This document shows positions 17,165-26,144 of a stretch of 64,000 bases of DNA, one piece after another. Each line of letters opens with the position of its first letter. Within the stretch, counting starts at the first letter, position 1. The notes beneath the pieces were generated by a model. That model saw only the letters and a list, made by a program, of their open reading frames with translations. It was not told where the DNA came from and ran no database searches. Location of the stretch: the NCBI GenBank assembly GCA_027063065.1, contig JAMOSO010000007.1:8918-72917 (forward strand). Reading direction: 5' to 3'. Source of the DNA: Planctomycetota bacterium (lineage in GTDB: Bacteria; Planctomycetota; JAMOSO01). The translations under genes and the position numbers were made by a program.

Positions 17165-18601
17165 TTAGTTATGTATATGTGTTACTGTAAAATGAGTAAT
17201 ATTTTTGCCAATTATTTTAACCTGTTCACCACGATTGATAAAGCAACCTTCAGTAACTACATCAATGGTTTTATCATTGATAATTATTTTGCCACTGGGT
17301 CTTAAATCGGTGGAGGCTATACCAATTTGATTTATTAAGTCGTCTTGACTGTTGGAGCAGGTGATGCTTTTGTCTAATGTAGTTTTTAAAGCTATAGCGT
17401 TAAAAACTGGTACATCTGGCAAATAATAGGCCAATATTAAAAATATAACTATTGAGGTTGCAAATGAGCCAGATAAAATTTGCATTTGGGTAAATACAAA
17501 ATCAGTTTGCAATGGCGTATCAGGGATAATTATTCCACCGGTGAAGGATAAAACTAAACCCATTAAAAATAATCCAAAGCCAATCAAACCAAATAGCATA
17601 GTGCCAGGAATAATAAATAATTCTATTACGATAAGTACAATGCCTGTAAAAACCATAATAATATAAGGTATATCAGCTAAGCCAGATAAATAGCGTGCAC
17701 CTAATAAAATACTAAAACAGGCGATAGATGTTAAACCAGGCATTCCAAAGCCAGGCATTTTAAATTCTGTCCACATGGCGACAAGCGCAATAATTAATAT
17801 GATTGAACTAACTCCACTAGAGGTTAAATACATGGTTAAATTTTCTGACCAATTTGGTTTAATAGAGGGAAGTTCTTGAAGGTTATAATATTGTTTAAGT
17901 TCACTTATATCTTTTATATTAGCTTTAGAAAATCCCATTTCCAAGGCTTCACTGTTGTCTATGGTTAATAATTTGCCTTTAGCTATGATGGTCTTTTTTT
18001 GAGTATAACGATTTTTTTTGATTTTTGATAAATCTTGATATTGCTGTTTGCTTAGGTAAGTGGTTTTGCCATTTAATTTAAATTTATAAACTTCTATGCT
18101 CTGATCGACAAAAGCTTCAGCTAATGGTTGCGAATAACCATTGCGTCTGGCAAATGATCTAAATTGAGAGCGTAAAACGGTTTCTATTTTTTCGCCAGCT
18201 GGGGTTGGTGCGCCATTGTTGCCTCCTACGATTGGTTGGCAATCACCTATTTGTGCTCCGTGTGTCATTATTATTTCATTGCAACTCATACTAATTAAAG
18301 CCCCCGCAGAGATGGCTCTAGTATTGACCCATGCAATGGTTTTAATCTTTGGATTTGTATTAATTGTATCGCAAATTTTTAATGCACTATCTACTCTGCC
18401 ACCAAAAGTATTTAGTTTGTATATAATAATATTTACACCGTTTTTGATTGCTTTTTGGGTGGCATTTTCAATGTGCATAGCAAGACTGGGGCTTATTTCT
18501 CCGTCTATATTGATAAGCACAGCTTTAGTTTTGGTTGATTCTTGAGCTTGTATATGCAAGCAAGAGATAAATAATGTAACAAAAATAGTTATATATTTCA
18601 T
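17165..18601 (-). CDS. NfeD-type membrane-bound ClpP-class serine protease
   Basis: 478 aa. Signal peptide (about 1-19, ending HIQAQ). A ClpP/crotonase-like protease domain follows near 25-230, with AVLINIDGEISP, LNTFGGRVDSA and AISAGALIS; the Ser in ISAGA is the likely nucleophile and a Lys further on (GEKIET) could be its partner. Four hydrophobic segments near 255-400 and an OB-like NfeD domain at the end complete the long NfeD1b form. Long NfeD proteins cleave membrane or stomatin-like partners; no stomatin gene is adjacent, although SPFH genes occur elsewhere in the window. The start overlaps the end of larB by 4 bp, so the two are coupled. Confidence 0.85.
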   Translation of the reverse strand: MKYITIFVTLFISCLHIQAQESTKTKAVLINIDGEISPSLAMHIENATQKAIKNGVNIIIYKLNTFGGRVDSALKICDTINTNPKIKTIAWVNTRAISAGALISMSCNEIIMTHGAQIGDCQPIVGGNNGAPTPAGEKIETVLRSQFRSFARRNGYSQPLAEAFVDQSIEVYKFKLNGKTTYLSKQQYQDLSKIKKNRYTQKKTIIAKGKLLTIDNSEALEMGFSKANIKDISELKQYYNLQELPSIKPNWSENLTMYLTSSGVSSIILIIALVAMWTEFKMPGFGMPGLTSIACFSILLGARYLSGLADIPYIIMVFTGIVLIVIELFIIPGTMLFGLIGFGLFLMGLVLSFTGGIIIPDTPLQTDFVFTQMQILSGSFATSIVIFLILAYYLPDVPVFNAIALKTTLDKSITCSNSQDDLINQIGIASTDLRPSGKIIINDKTIDVVTEGCFINRGEQVKIIGKNITHFTVTHIHN

Positions 18602-19308
18602 TGATTGTTTGATTGTGCGTATGCATCAACCACCTTTTTATTAATCATTGAGGCTTGATATCCAGCCCCAAATCCATTGTCAATATTTACCACCGATATA
18701 CCGGCAGCACAAGAATTTAACATGCTTAAAAGGGGTGCTAATCCGTTAAAAGATGCTCCATACCCAACTGAGGTTGGCACAGCAATAACAGGAGTATCTA
18801 TTAAACCTCCGATTACAGAAGGTAATGCTCCGTCCATACCAGCAACGACAACCACGGCATTTGCTTGCTTAATTTGATTTATTTTTGCCAAAATTCTATG
18901 CAGTCCTGCCACACCACAATCACTTATGCGGATTACTTTGCTACCTGTTACCTCTGCGGTAACGGCGGCTTCTTCAAAGACAGGCCTGTCGCTTGCACCA
19001 GCTGATATTATGGCTATTAATCCAGATTGCTGAATGGGTTGATTATGTATTATTATTGTGCGTGCTATTGGGTTGTGTTGTGCGTTTGGATATATAGCTA
19101 ATATTTTATCTGCTGTTTTGGATGATACTCTTGTGCCAAAAAATATTTTATTTTGGTCAGTAAAGTGTTTGACTATAGTCAAAATATCTTCGGTAGTTTT
19201 TTCGGCACAGTATATAGTTTCAGGCGCAAGGCATCTTTTTTGGCGGTGTGCATCAATGCAAATATGCTCTAAATCTTGATAATAATCATTTAAATGGTTT
19301 TGGTTCAT
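18598..19308 (-). CDS. larB: Nickel-pincer cofactor biosynthesis protein LarB
   Basis: 236 aa. The C-terminal half is a PurE-like fold (IAIISAGASDRPVFEEA, VVVVAGMDGALPSVIGGL, PVIAVPTSVGYGASFNG), and the N-terminal part has the LarB-specific (IYCAEKTTED...FGTRVSS) region that PurE lacks. LarB carboxylates and hydrolyses nicotinate adenine dinucleotide in the first step of making the nickel-pincer nucleotide of lactate racemase. larC, larE and larA are not in the window. It sits in a minus-strand run with an AsmA-like gene upstream (1-bp gap) and an NfeD protease downstream, neither with an obvious link to lar. Confidence 0.85.
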   Translation of the reverse strand: MNQNHLNDYYQDLEHICIDAHRQKRCLAPETIYCAEKTTEDILTIVKHFTDQNKIFFGTRVSSKTADKILAIYPNAQHNPIARTIIIHNQPIQQSGLIAIISAGASDRPVFEEAAVTAEVTGSKVIRISDCGVAGLHRILAKINQIKQANAVVVVAGMDGALPSVIGGLIDTPVIAVPTSVGYGASFNGLAPLLSMLNSCAAGISVVNIDNGFGAGYQASMINKKVVDAYAQSNNQ

Positions 19309-19309
19309 A

Positions 19310-20833
19310 TTAAAAGAATCCTGAAAAATCTACATTGGGTAATGGCAGGTCGCCTTTGATTTTAATAGGATAGATTTGATTTTTTTTGACTGTGGGATCT
19401 AATTTGTTAAATCCTGTTAATCCTATATTTAAATTAAGATAGTTTGGTGCTTTAAAATATCCATTTAAATATGTATCAAATGATGATGGGCTATTGATTT
19501 GAATATCTTTTAATTGATATTGGTTGTTTTTAAATATTAATTTGCCAGAGTTAATATTAAAATCATATTGATTGGGTATGGTTTGGATAATATTTGCTAT
19601 TTGGTGTTGGTTGTGATTATTAGCTTGTGTACTGATGGGAAATTGCAATCCTATCTTTATAAATTTAAACCATTGTGCATTTATATGTCCGTTGCGTAAA
19701 CGTGGCTCGGCATTAAAACTTAGATGATGCATAATAGGATTGTATTGCCAACCTTTGGTTTGTAAATCATTAATGGCAACATTTAATTGTCCTGACACAC
19801 CCGCTAATGATGAAAATTTTGATTGAATCATTTGTGTGATGTCTAAATTACTAATATTGCCATTGGCTGACCATACAGGATTGGTGTTATTTATATTGCC
19901 AGATAAACTACCTGTTGCTATGCCATGAAATATAGATGCGTGGTTAAGATTTATACTTAGCAGACCATTATCTAAAAAACTTTCCAACTGTATATTTTTG
20001 ATGGGTGCAATCGGTGTTTGTAAAATATCAAGCGATGCTTTGTTGTTAAGTGTAATCTTGTTATGATTTGCCTTAGTTATTTGTATAGTTCCATTAGTAT
20101 TAAAGTTTTTAAATGAGTATCCATTAGGTAAAAGTTCTGGAAAGTTTAGTTTTAGCATATCATCATTTTGAATTGTGATACTGTAATCAAAACTGTGTTG
20201 ATTATGATTTGAAATACCAGACAATACTATCTTGCCAATGGGCGTAAATATGGTGGTATCTTGAATACTAATCAAGTTGTTTTGTAGTGCAATTTTAATA
20301 TTAAATTCTATTTTGCAAGCGCTTAAATTGACTGGGTGTAAACCTAATGCTAATGGCGTTGCTTGTAGATTTGCCGTTGTATAACCTGTAAAAAATAGTT
20401 TTTTAGTGTTGCCATTTATTTGACAATTTAAATTAATATTTTTTAAGTTAATTTTATATTGATTTAAATAAATCTTAAAATTTGCGTGTTTAAAGTTTAT
20501 GTTTTCTATTTTTAGTTTACCTTGTAAAAGCGATGGCGTGTCAACTTGCGCCAATATTTTTTTGGCATCAAAAACATTTTTTTTATGCCTTAAGTGCATA
20601 TTGCTGATTTGAATATCAGATTTATTTAAGCCTGTACTAATTTGTAAGTGTTTTAATTTACAGTCCCCTTGTATATATGTGCTTAATACTTGTTCTAGTT
20701 TAGCTTTTGTTGATTTGCTAGAAAGATAATTAGATATTATATTTGGCAGAATAACAGTGCTTGTTATTAAAAAAATTATCAGTCCAACCGTGCCAAAGAT
20801 AATAGCTTTATTGTAAGTTTTAGATATTTGCAT
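19310..20833 (-). CDS. AsmA-like membrane-anchored protein
   Basis: 507 aa. One N-terminal membrane segment (GLIIFLITSTVILPNII), then a long beta-rich region with many repeats of the AsmA/TamB type (LQGKLKIENINFKHANFKIYL, readable as LLQGKLKIENINFKHAN; GSLSGNINNTNPVWSANG; GVSGQLNVAINDLQTKG). The extracytoplasmic beta-rich fold is typical of the lipid-transfer-like AsmA superfamily; a DUF748 relative is equally possible. It is unusually rich in Asn and Ile, as expected for AT-rich DNA. It is upstream of larB with a 1-bp gap. The decayed gene at 28317 belongs to a similar superfamily. Confidence 0.6.
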   Translation of the reverse strand: MQISKTYNKAIIFGTVGLIIFLITSTVILPNIISNYLSSKSTKAKLEQVLSTYIQGDCKLKHLQISTGLNKSDIQISNMHLRHKKNVFDAKKILAQVDTPSLLQGKLKIENINFKHANFKIYLNQYKINLKNINLNCQINGNTKKLFFTGYTTANLQATPLALGLHPVNLSACKIEFNIKIALQNNLISIQDTTIFTPIGKIVLSGISNHNQHSFDYSITIQNDDMLKLNFPELLPNGYSFKNFNTNGTIQITKANHNKITLNNKASLDILQTPIAPIKNIQLESFLDNGLLSINLNHASIFHGIATGSLSGNINNTNPVWSANGNISNLDITQMIQSKFSSLAGVSGQLNVAINDLQTKGWQYNPIMHHLSFNAEPRLRNGHINAQWFKFIKIGLQFPISTQANNHNQHQIANIIQTIPNQYDFNINSGKLIFKNNQYQLKDIQINSPSSFDTYLNGYFKAPNYLNLNIGLTGFNKLDPTVKKNQIYPIKIKGDLPLPNVDFSGFF

Positions 20834-20916
20834 AATTAATTAAAATGTCCTTAAATAGAAATTACATTGTAATGCCTTTGTTAATGGATGCAATTGTACC
20901 TATCTTCTTTTGCAAA

Positions 20917-20958
20917 TAGAAAATGTTAAATAAATAATAGAAAAAGATATTTATTAAT
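20917..20958 (+). promoter_or_regulatory. Candidate AraC operator, copy 1
   Basis: TAGAAAATGTTAAA at 20917-20930, a second TAGAAA starting at 20938 (21 bp later, two helical turns) and ATTTATTAAT at 20949-20958. The same three blocks with the same total length lie upstream of the DUF4838 gene (26038-26079). It ends 104 bp before the PQQ-protein ATG. Confidence 0.6.
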
Positions 20959-21062
20959 CAATTATAGGTATTAAATTGTAATTAAGCTTAAATCTAATCA
21001 TAAGCTTATATTATTTGTTAAAGTTAAATATAGTAATAACAACAAAATAAAGGTGAAATTCT

Positions 21063-24000
21063 ATGAAGGCGTATTTTAAAATAATTTGCATAATATTGGT
21101 AATCACTGGTACAGCTTATGCCAATCAAAATTGGCCAATGTATCGTGGTGATAATCAGCGTAGTGGCATAGTAGATGCCAAGCTAACATTGCCATTGCAA
21201 ACGTCATGGGTGCATAAGCCTTTAAATGAGCCTAATCCATCTTGGCCAAAACCAGCTAAGCAAGATTTTTGGCATCGTGTTGCTAAATTAAGTCCAACAA
21301 CTATTTATGATAGGGCATTTCATCCAATTATTTTTAACGGTATGGTTGCTTATTCATCATCTGCGGATGATACCGTTTATTGTTTGGATGCAAAAACAGG
21401 CAAAAACATTTGGCATTTTAGCACTAACGGTCCTGTTAGACTGGCACCTGCATATAAAGAAGGCAGGTTGTATGTTGGTTCTGATGATGGATATTTGTAT
21501 TGTCTTAATAGCAATAATGGTGAGTTGATTTGGAAATTTTGGGCTGGCGATGACAAACAACGTTTGTTTTTGGGTAATTCGCGTTTGATTTCTCGTCAAC
21601 CTGTGCGTACAGGAGTTGTTTTTAAGGATGGCTTTGTTTATGTAATAGCAGGCTTATTTGCTAAAGAATCTATTTGTTTATCTGCTGTTAATATGCAAAC
21701 AGGTAAAGCTAAATATAAAACAAAAGTAGATGTGCCAGCTCAAGGATATATCACTTTATTTAAAAATAAATTAAGTTTTCCTGTGGGGCGTACTGCACAG
21801 GCTGTATATAATATAGAGACAGGCAAAAAACTTTTTAGCTTTGCGCCAGGCTCAAATGCGGCTGTATATGACAATTTGTTTTTTTCTGGTGTTGATGAAA
21901 GGGGCTTTGGAACATTGTTTTTAGTCGATGATGGCAAAAAAACAGTTGTGGCTAAGCTTCAGGCACATCAAATAACAGTTATTAAAGATATTTTATATGT
22001 TTTTACTAACAACACCATAACTGCCTATAAAAGAAATGATTTTGTAAATTCGTCAGTTAAATATAGTCAATTAGCTTTGGTTAAGCATAACCAGCGAGAC
22101 GCCAAATGGAAAGCTGCCGCAAAAGCTGCTTTAAAAATAAAGCAAAATAGCAAGTTATGGAGCGCACCTGTACGCGAAAACATCTCAGTTATTACTACGG
22201 CAGATTATTTTATTTTGGGATGTAAAAATAAAGTTGTGGCAGTGTCAAAAACAGCAGGAAAAATTTTATGGCAGGCAAAAACAGAAGGAAAAATTTATGG
22301 CTTGGCAGTTGTAGATAATTGTTTGGTTGCCGCTAGTGATAATGGTAACATTTATTGTTTTAATAATGTTAATAAGAAAACGCCTACAAATATTATTACA
22401 ACTTCTAAAAAAACACCAGAGGCTACATATCAGCGTAATTATGATGACAGTTTGTCTAATGCTTGGATATTTTCAAAGTCCAGCATTGATAAAGGATTTG
22501 TAAAGGATCAAAAAGGCATTAGGGATGTGGCTGTTCCAGTGGCGCAAATAGTAACGGATAAAAAAAATAGTTACCTTAAATTGTCAGGTAAATCTTGTGT
22601 GTCAGTAGGTGATGAAACTAATATCAATCTTTTACCTAAAAAAGCATTTACATTGGAAGCAATAGTTTTAATTAGTAAACCATTAAAATGGGGCGGTATT
22701 ATTGGTGCATTTCAAGATAATGGCAACGATGAACATGGTTGGGTGTTAGGTTTTTTAAATCAACGCTTTATGTTTGGGCTTAAATGCAAAGATTCAAAAC
22801 AATTAACTTATTTAAAATCTGCTCAAAATTTTAAGCTTCATACTTGGTATCATGTGGTTGCTACTTATGATGGCACAGATATGGTGCTTTATATAAATGG
22901 TAAAAAATCGGCCTCGTCTAAAGCCCAACGGGGTGAGATAGATTACAGTAAAAACTTTTTTTATGATATCGGCAGTTATCACGATGATAATGAATTTTAT
23001 AAAATGTCAGGACGTTTGTTAGAGGTTGCTGTATATTCTAGTGCATTGACAGCTACACAGGTTGCGGAAATGTCAGATTTTCTTAAACCTTGGATGCCTG
23101 TTGTAAAATTAGCATCTAAGAACTCAAAAGGTAATGTGATATCTAAAGATTTGTATGGCGAACCCAGTGTCTTATTTGATTATCGTGGTATTTGCACAAT
23201 ATCTTTTACAGAAAAAATGACATTAGATACAAAGGTGGCTTATGGCACAGATCGTAATCAGCTAGAAAAAACACTATCGCCAAAAAATGCTCAGGTGGTG
23301 ATTAGTGATTTGCAACCCAACACTAAATATTATTTTACAATAGTACCCGCTAACGGGAAAAAAACAAAAATATATGAAATGCATACCCCAATAAATCCTT
23401 TTAAAACCAAACAAATACAAAGTAGTGTTGCTAAAGTTGCAGAACAAATATTAAAAGCAGGTAATGTTACAAAAGGGTATTGTTATATTTTAGATTTTGA
23501 TAATGGTGATTTAGCTTTAGCTTTGGCATCTAAAAGCAATTTGCAAATAATTGGCATTGCTACCGATACTAAAAAAGCAGCTTTAGTTAGAGAAAAATTT
23601 AGAAAAACGGGTTTACTAGGTACGCGTATTACGGTTTTAAATCTAAAAGATTTAAAAAAATTGCCAGCTCGTACGGCTAATATTATTACATCAGAGTTAT
23701 CATATAAAACTAATACATTGCCAGATTATGATGATAAATTAATTAAAAGACTTTTACGTCCTAATGGTGGTACTTCTGTTTTTATTACCAGCCAAAATAG
23801 TATGGTGTATAAGCGTCCGGCGTTAGAAGGTGCTGGTAGTTGGACACATATCTATGCAGATAGAGGTGCAAGTGCCAATAGTCAAGATTCTTTAATTACA
23901 TCAGATATGGAGATTCAATGGTTTGGCCGTCCAGGACCAAGGCGTATGGCAGATAGGCATCATAGGCAAATGCCACCTTTATATAGCAATGGCAATTTAT

Positions 24001-25130
24001 TTATTTTAGGCAATAATTATTTATATGGTGTAGATGCTTATAATGGCACAATTTTATGGGAACGAGGCATACCTAAATCAAGACGATTAGGTGTGATGTA
24101 TGATACTGGTATTATGGCGGCATCGGCAGATAAATTATATATTGGTTCGGGTGATAAATGCTTGGCTTTAGATGGACGCAGTGGAATAGTAGAAAAAAGT
24201 TTTGCCATCTCTTATAAAGATAGTGAAGTTGGTTATATTGCTATTGATAATGATAATTTAATTCTTTCAGCTCAACCTACAAACGCTTCATGGAATAAAC
24301 TTTATCGCAATAATGCATTAATGGAAGGTGATTTTAGGCCTATTGCTTGTAGCAGAGCTTTGTTGTCGTATTCAGTTGCTTCGCAACAAATCAAATGGAA
24401 ATATAAAAATGGTATTATTTTTAACCCAGCCATTGTGCAAAGCGATGATGCCATTTATTTTTTAGAATCTCGTAATCCAAACTTGATGAATAAGCCAGAC
24501 GGTCGTTTTGGTATAAAAGATTTATTGGCAGATGGTTATGGTTTTTTAGTTGCCTTAGATTTAAAGACGGGCAAAAAATGTTGGCAACAAAAAGTAGATT
24601 TACCTTTTACTAATATTGTCTTTTTAAATTATAGTCATAATGTTGTTGTGGCTAGCGGTAGTTACAATATGGATAAGCACGTAAAATATCAAGTGTCTGG
24701 ATACGATGCTAAAGATGGTAGTTTAAAATGGCAACATGATGCGTCTTTAAAAGGTATCAAAATTAATGGAGCTCATGGTGAGCAATGGCAACATCCATTT
24801 ATATTAAATGGCGCAGTGATATTACAAGCTCACGTTATTGATTTAGCTACTGGCAAAATCAAAAGAGGAGTAAGAGCAATGGCGCGCAATGGCGGTGGAT
24901 GTGGTACTATGTCATGTAGTGCTAATTTTACTTTTCAGCGCTACCGTTATCCAACCCAAAAAAATCTAAAAACAGGTGTATTGTCAAAATTGACCACAGA
25001 AATTAAACCGGGATGCTGGATTAATATGATTCCTGCTGGTGGGATGGTTTTAATTCCAGAAGCTAGTTCTGGATGTACCTGTGCCTATGCTATACAAGCT
25101 TCAATGGCTTTGGCGCCTAAAGAAGAATAA
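21063..25130 (+). CDS. Secreted PQQ-propeller / LamG / methyltransferase-like multidomain protein
   Basis: 1355 aa. Signal peptide 1-20 (ends AYA). Order of domains: a PQQ-like beta-propeller part with repeats such as VYCLDAKTGKNIWHF and LYCLNSNNGELIWKF (about 20-450); a LamG/concanavalin-like domain (about 480-680; TWYHVVATYDGTDMVLYING); a fibronectin-like segment (TKVAYGTD...LQPNTKYYFTIVP); a Rossmann methyltransferase-like segment near 800-920; and a second propeller part (VDAYNGTILWERG, ALDGRSGIVEKS) with a Cys-rich end (SGCTCAYAIQASMA). I recall this composite in Planctomycetota and Lentisphaerota exoproteins. Sugar binding by LamG and a shared operator with the AraC/DUF4838 locus suggest a role in polysaccharide handling; cofactor use and activity are unproven. 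Confidence 0.75.
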   Translation: MKAYFKIICIILVITGTAYANQNWPMYRGDNQRSGIVDAKLTLPLQTSWVHKPLNEPNPSWPKPAKQDFWHRVAKLSPTTIYDRAFHPIIFNGMVAYSSSADDTVYCLDAKTGKNIWHFSTNGPVRLAPAYKEGRLYVGSDDGYLYCLNSNNGELIWKFWAGDDKQRLFLGNSRLISRQPVRTGVVFKDGFVYVIAGLFAKESICLSAVNMQTGKAKYKTKVDVPAQGYITLFKNKLSFPVGRTAQAVYNIETGKKLFSFAPGSNAAVYDNLFFSGVDERGFGTLFLVDDGKKTVVAKLQAHQITVIKDILYVFTNNTITAYKRNDFVNSSVKYSQLALVKHNQRDAKWKAAAKAALKIKQNSKLWSAPVRENISVITTADYFILGCKNKVVAVSKTAGKILWQAKTEGKIYGLAVVDNCLVAASDNGNIYCFNNVNKKTPTNIITTSKKTPEATYQRNYDDSLSNAWIFSKSSIDKGFVKDQKGIRDVAVPVAQIVTDKKNSYLKLSGKSCVSVGDETNINLLPKKAFTLEAIVLISKPLKWGGIIGAFQDNGNDEHGWVLGFLNQRFMFGLKCKDSKQLTYLKSAQNFKLHTWYHVVATYDGTDMVLYINGKKSASSKAQRGEIDYSKNFFYDIGSYHDDNEFYKMSGRLLEVAVYSSALTATQVAEMSDFLKPWMPVVKLASKNSKGNVISKDLYGEPSVLFDYRGICTISFTEKMTLDTKVAYGTDRNQLEKTLSPKNAQVVISDLQPNTKYYFTIVPANGKKTKIYEMHTPINPFKTKQIQSSVAKVAEQILKAGNVTKGYCYILDFDNGDLALALASKSNLQIIGIATDTKKAALVREKFRKTGLLGTRITVLNLKDLKKLPARTANIITSELSYKTNTLPDYDDKLIKRLLRPNGGTSVFITSQNSMVYKRPALEGAGSWTHIYADRGASANSQDSLITSDMEIQWFGRPGPRRMADRHHRQMPPLYSNGNLFILGNNYLYGVDAYNGTILWERGIPKSRRLGVMYDTGIMAASADKLYIGSGDKCLALDGRSGIVEKSFAISYKDSEVGYIAIDNDNLILSAQPTNASWNKLYRNNALMEGDFRPIACSRALLSYSVASQQIKWKYKNGIIFNPAIVQSDDAIYFLESRNPNLMNKPDGRFGIKDLLADGYGFLVALDLKTGKKCWQQKVDLPFTNIVFLNYSHNVVVASGSYNMDKHVKYQVSGYDAKDGSLKWQHDASLKGIKINGAHGEQWQHPFILNGAVILQAHVIDLATGKIKRGVRAMARNGGGCGTMSCSANFTFQRYRYPTQKNLKTGVLSKLTTEIKPGCWINMIPAGGMVLIPEASSGCTCAYAIQASMALAPKEE

Positions 25131-25140
25131 AATTAATTAG

Positions 25141-26013
25141 TTATGATTTAGGGTTTTTATGGTACTGATCACGGTAATGTTTAGGTGATTGACCGATAAT
25201 AGTTTTAAACGCTCGGCTAAATGCGTATATATTTTCATAGCCACATTCTTGGGCAATCGTACTGATGCGCATATCAGTAGTGCCTAATAATTTACATGCT
25301 TTATGACTTTTAACTTCGCGGATATATCGGCCTAGGCTCATGCCAAAACTTGTTTTAAAAATAAAACTCAAATGCGATACAGAACAACATAGACTTTCAG
25401 CAAGCTCTGCAATCTGTAAATTTTTATGTATTTGATTATGAATTAATGGCAAAACAGATTCTAGTAATGAAGAAGGTATAGGTTGGTTATTGGCACAAAT
25501 AGGGTCTTCATCGATTTTTTGCAATAAATAATGATTTAATAATTCAGCAGCTTGCAAATTTATAGCTCGTAGATTACTTATAGAGTTATCTTCATCTTGA
25601 TATAGTTCTAGCATTTGTTGTGTGTGTTTTATGGCTTTTGAATCGATATTGGTGGTATGAAAACGCAAGTGGTTTAATTCTTCTGATGAATAATGATCAG
25701 GTAATGCAAATGTAGTAAATAACCAAGTAGGATTTGGTGGTACATCAATATAATAATGTTGTTGAAATGGAAAAATCAAATAAGCATGCATCGGTTCAAA
25801 GGGTATTAGTTTGCCATCGACACATAAAGTACCGGTTGTTTTAAAGTTTTGTATTAATACAAAACGGTTGTGTTGATCAGGTGTAGTATTTGCAAATAAT
25901 TTAGGTGCGCAAAAACAAATTATGTTTTTTGGAATGACAATTTCCGGTATAGCTAACCCTCTAAAAAATTGTGGGGGATTAGGTAGATTTCTGATTTGTT
26001 GGCACACATCCAT
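25141..26013 (-). CDS. AraC family transcriptional regulator
   Basis: 290 aa. An N-terminal cupin-like sensing domain (about 30-150) leads to two helix-turn-helix motifs in the last 100 residues: LQIAELAESLCCSVSHLSFIF (read as IAELAESLCCSVSHLS) and MRISTIAQECGYENIYAFSRAFK with the family signature ending GQSPKHYR. It probably senses a sugar and controls the divergent DUF4838 gene and the neighbouring PQQ/LamG gene. The shared 42-bp element begins 24 bp upstream of its own ATG, so autoregulation is likely. It converges with the PQQ gene, with a 10-bp gap. Confidence 0.9.
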   Translation of the reverse strand: MDVCQQIRNLPNPPQFFRGLAIPEIVIPKNIICFCAPKLFANTTPDQHNRFVLIQNFKTTGTLCVDGKLIPFEPMHAYLIFPFQQHYYIDVPPNPTWLFTTFALPDHYSSEELNHLRFHTTNIDSKAIKHTQQMLELYQDEDNSISNLRAINLQAAELLNHYLLQKIDEDPICANNQPIPSSLLESVLPLIHNQIHKNLQIAELAESLCCSVSHLSFIFKTSFGMSLGRYIREVKSHKACKLLGTTDMRISTIAQECGYENIYAFSRAFKTIIGQSPKHYRDQYHKNPKS

Positions 26014-26037
26014 AGATTGTATTATATAGGGTTTTCA

Positions 26038-26079
26038 TAGAAAATGTTAAAAAAATAATTAGAAATACCATTTATTAAT
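26038..26079 (+). promoter_or_regulatory. Candidate AraC operator, copy 2
   Basis: TAGAAAATGTTAAA at 26038-26051, a second TAGAAA at 26060-26065 and ATTTATTAAT at 26070-26079. It lies in the divergent gap between the AraC gene and the DUF4838 gene, 65 bp before the latter's ATG. Block order and overall length equal copy 1, with a compensating one-base shift of the middle block. Confidence 0.6.
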
Positions 26080-26144
26080 AATGAATTACTATTAAATTAT
26101 GAACAATAAAATAATTTAAAGTATATTATATAAAGGTTAGTAAA

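Noticed and set aside
18598-19308. PurE (N5-CAIR mutase)
   Set aside because: The N-terminal region before the PurE-like fold and the 236-aa length fit LarB; PurE is about 160-170 aa.
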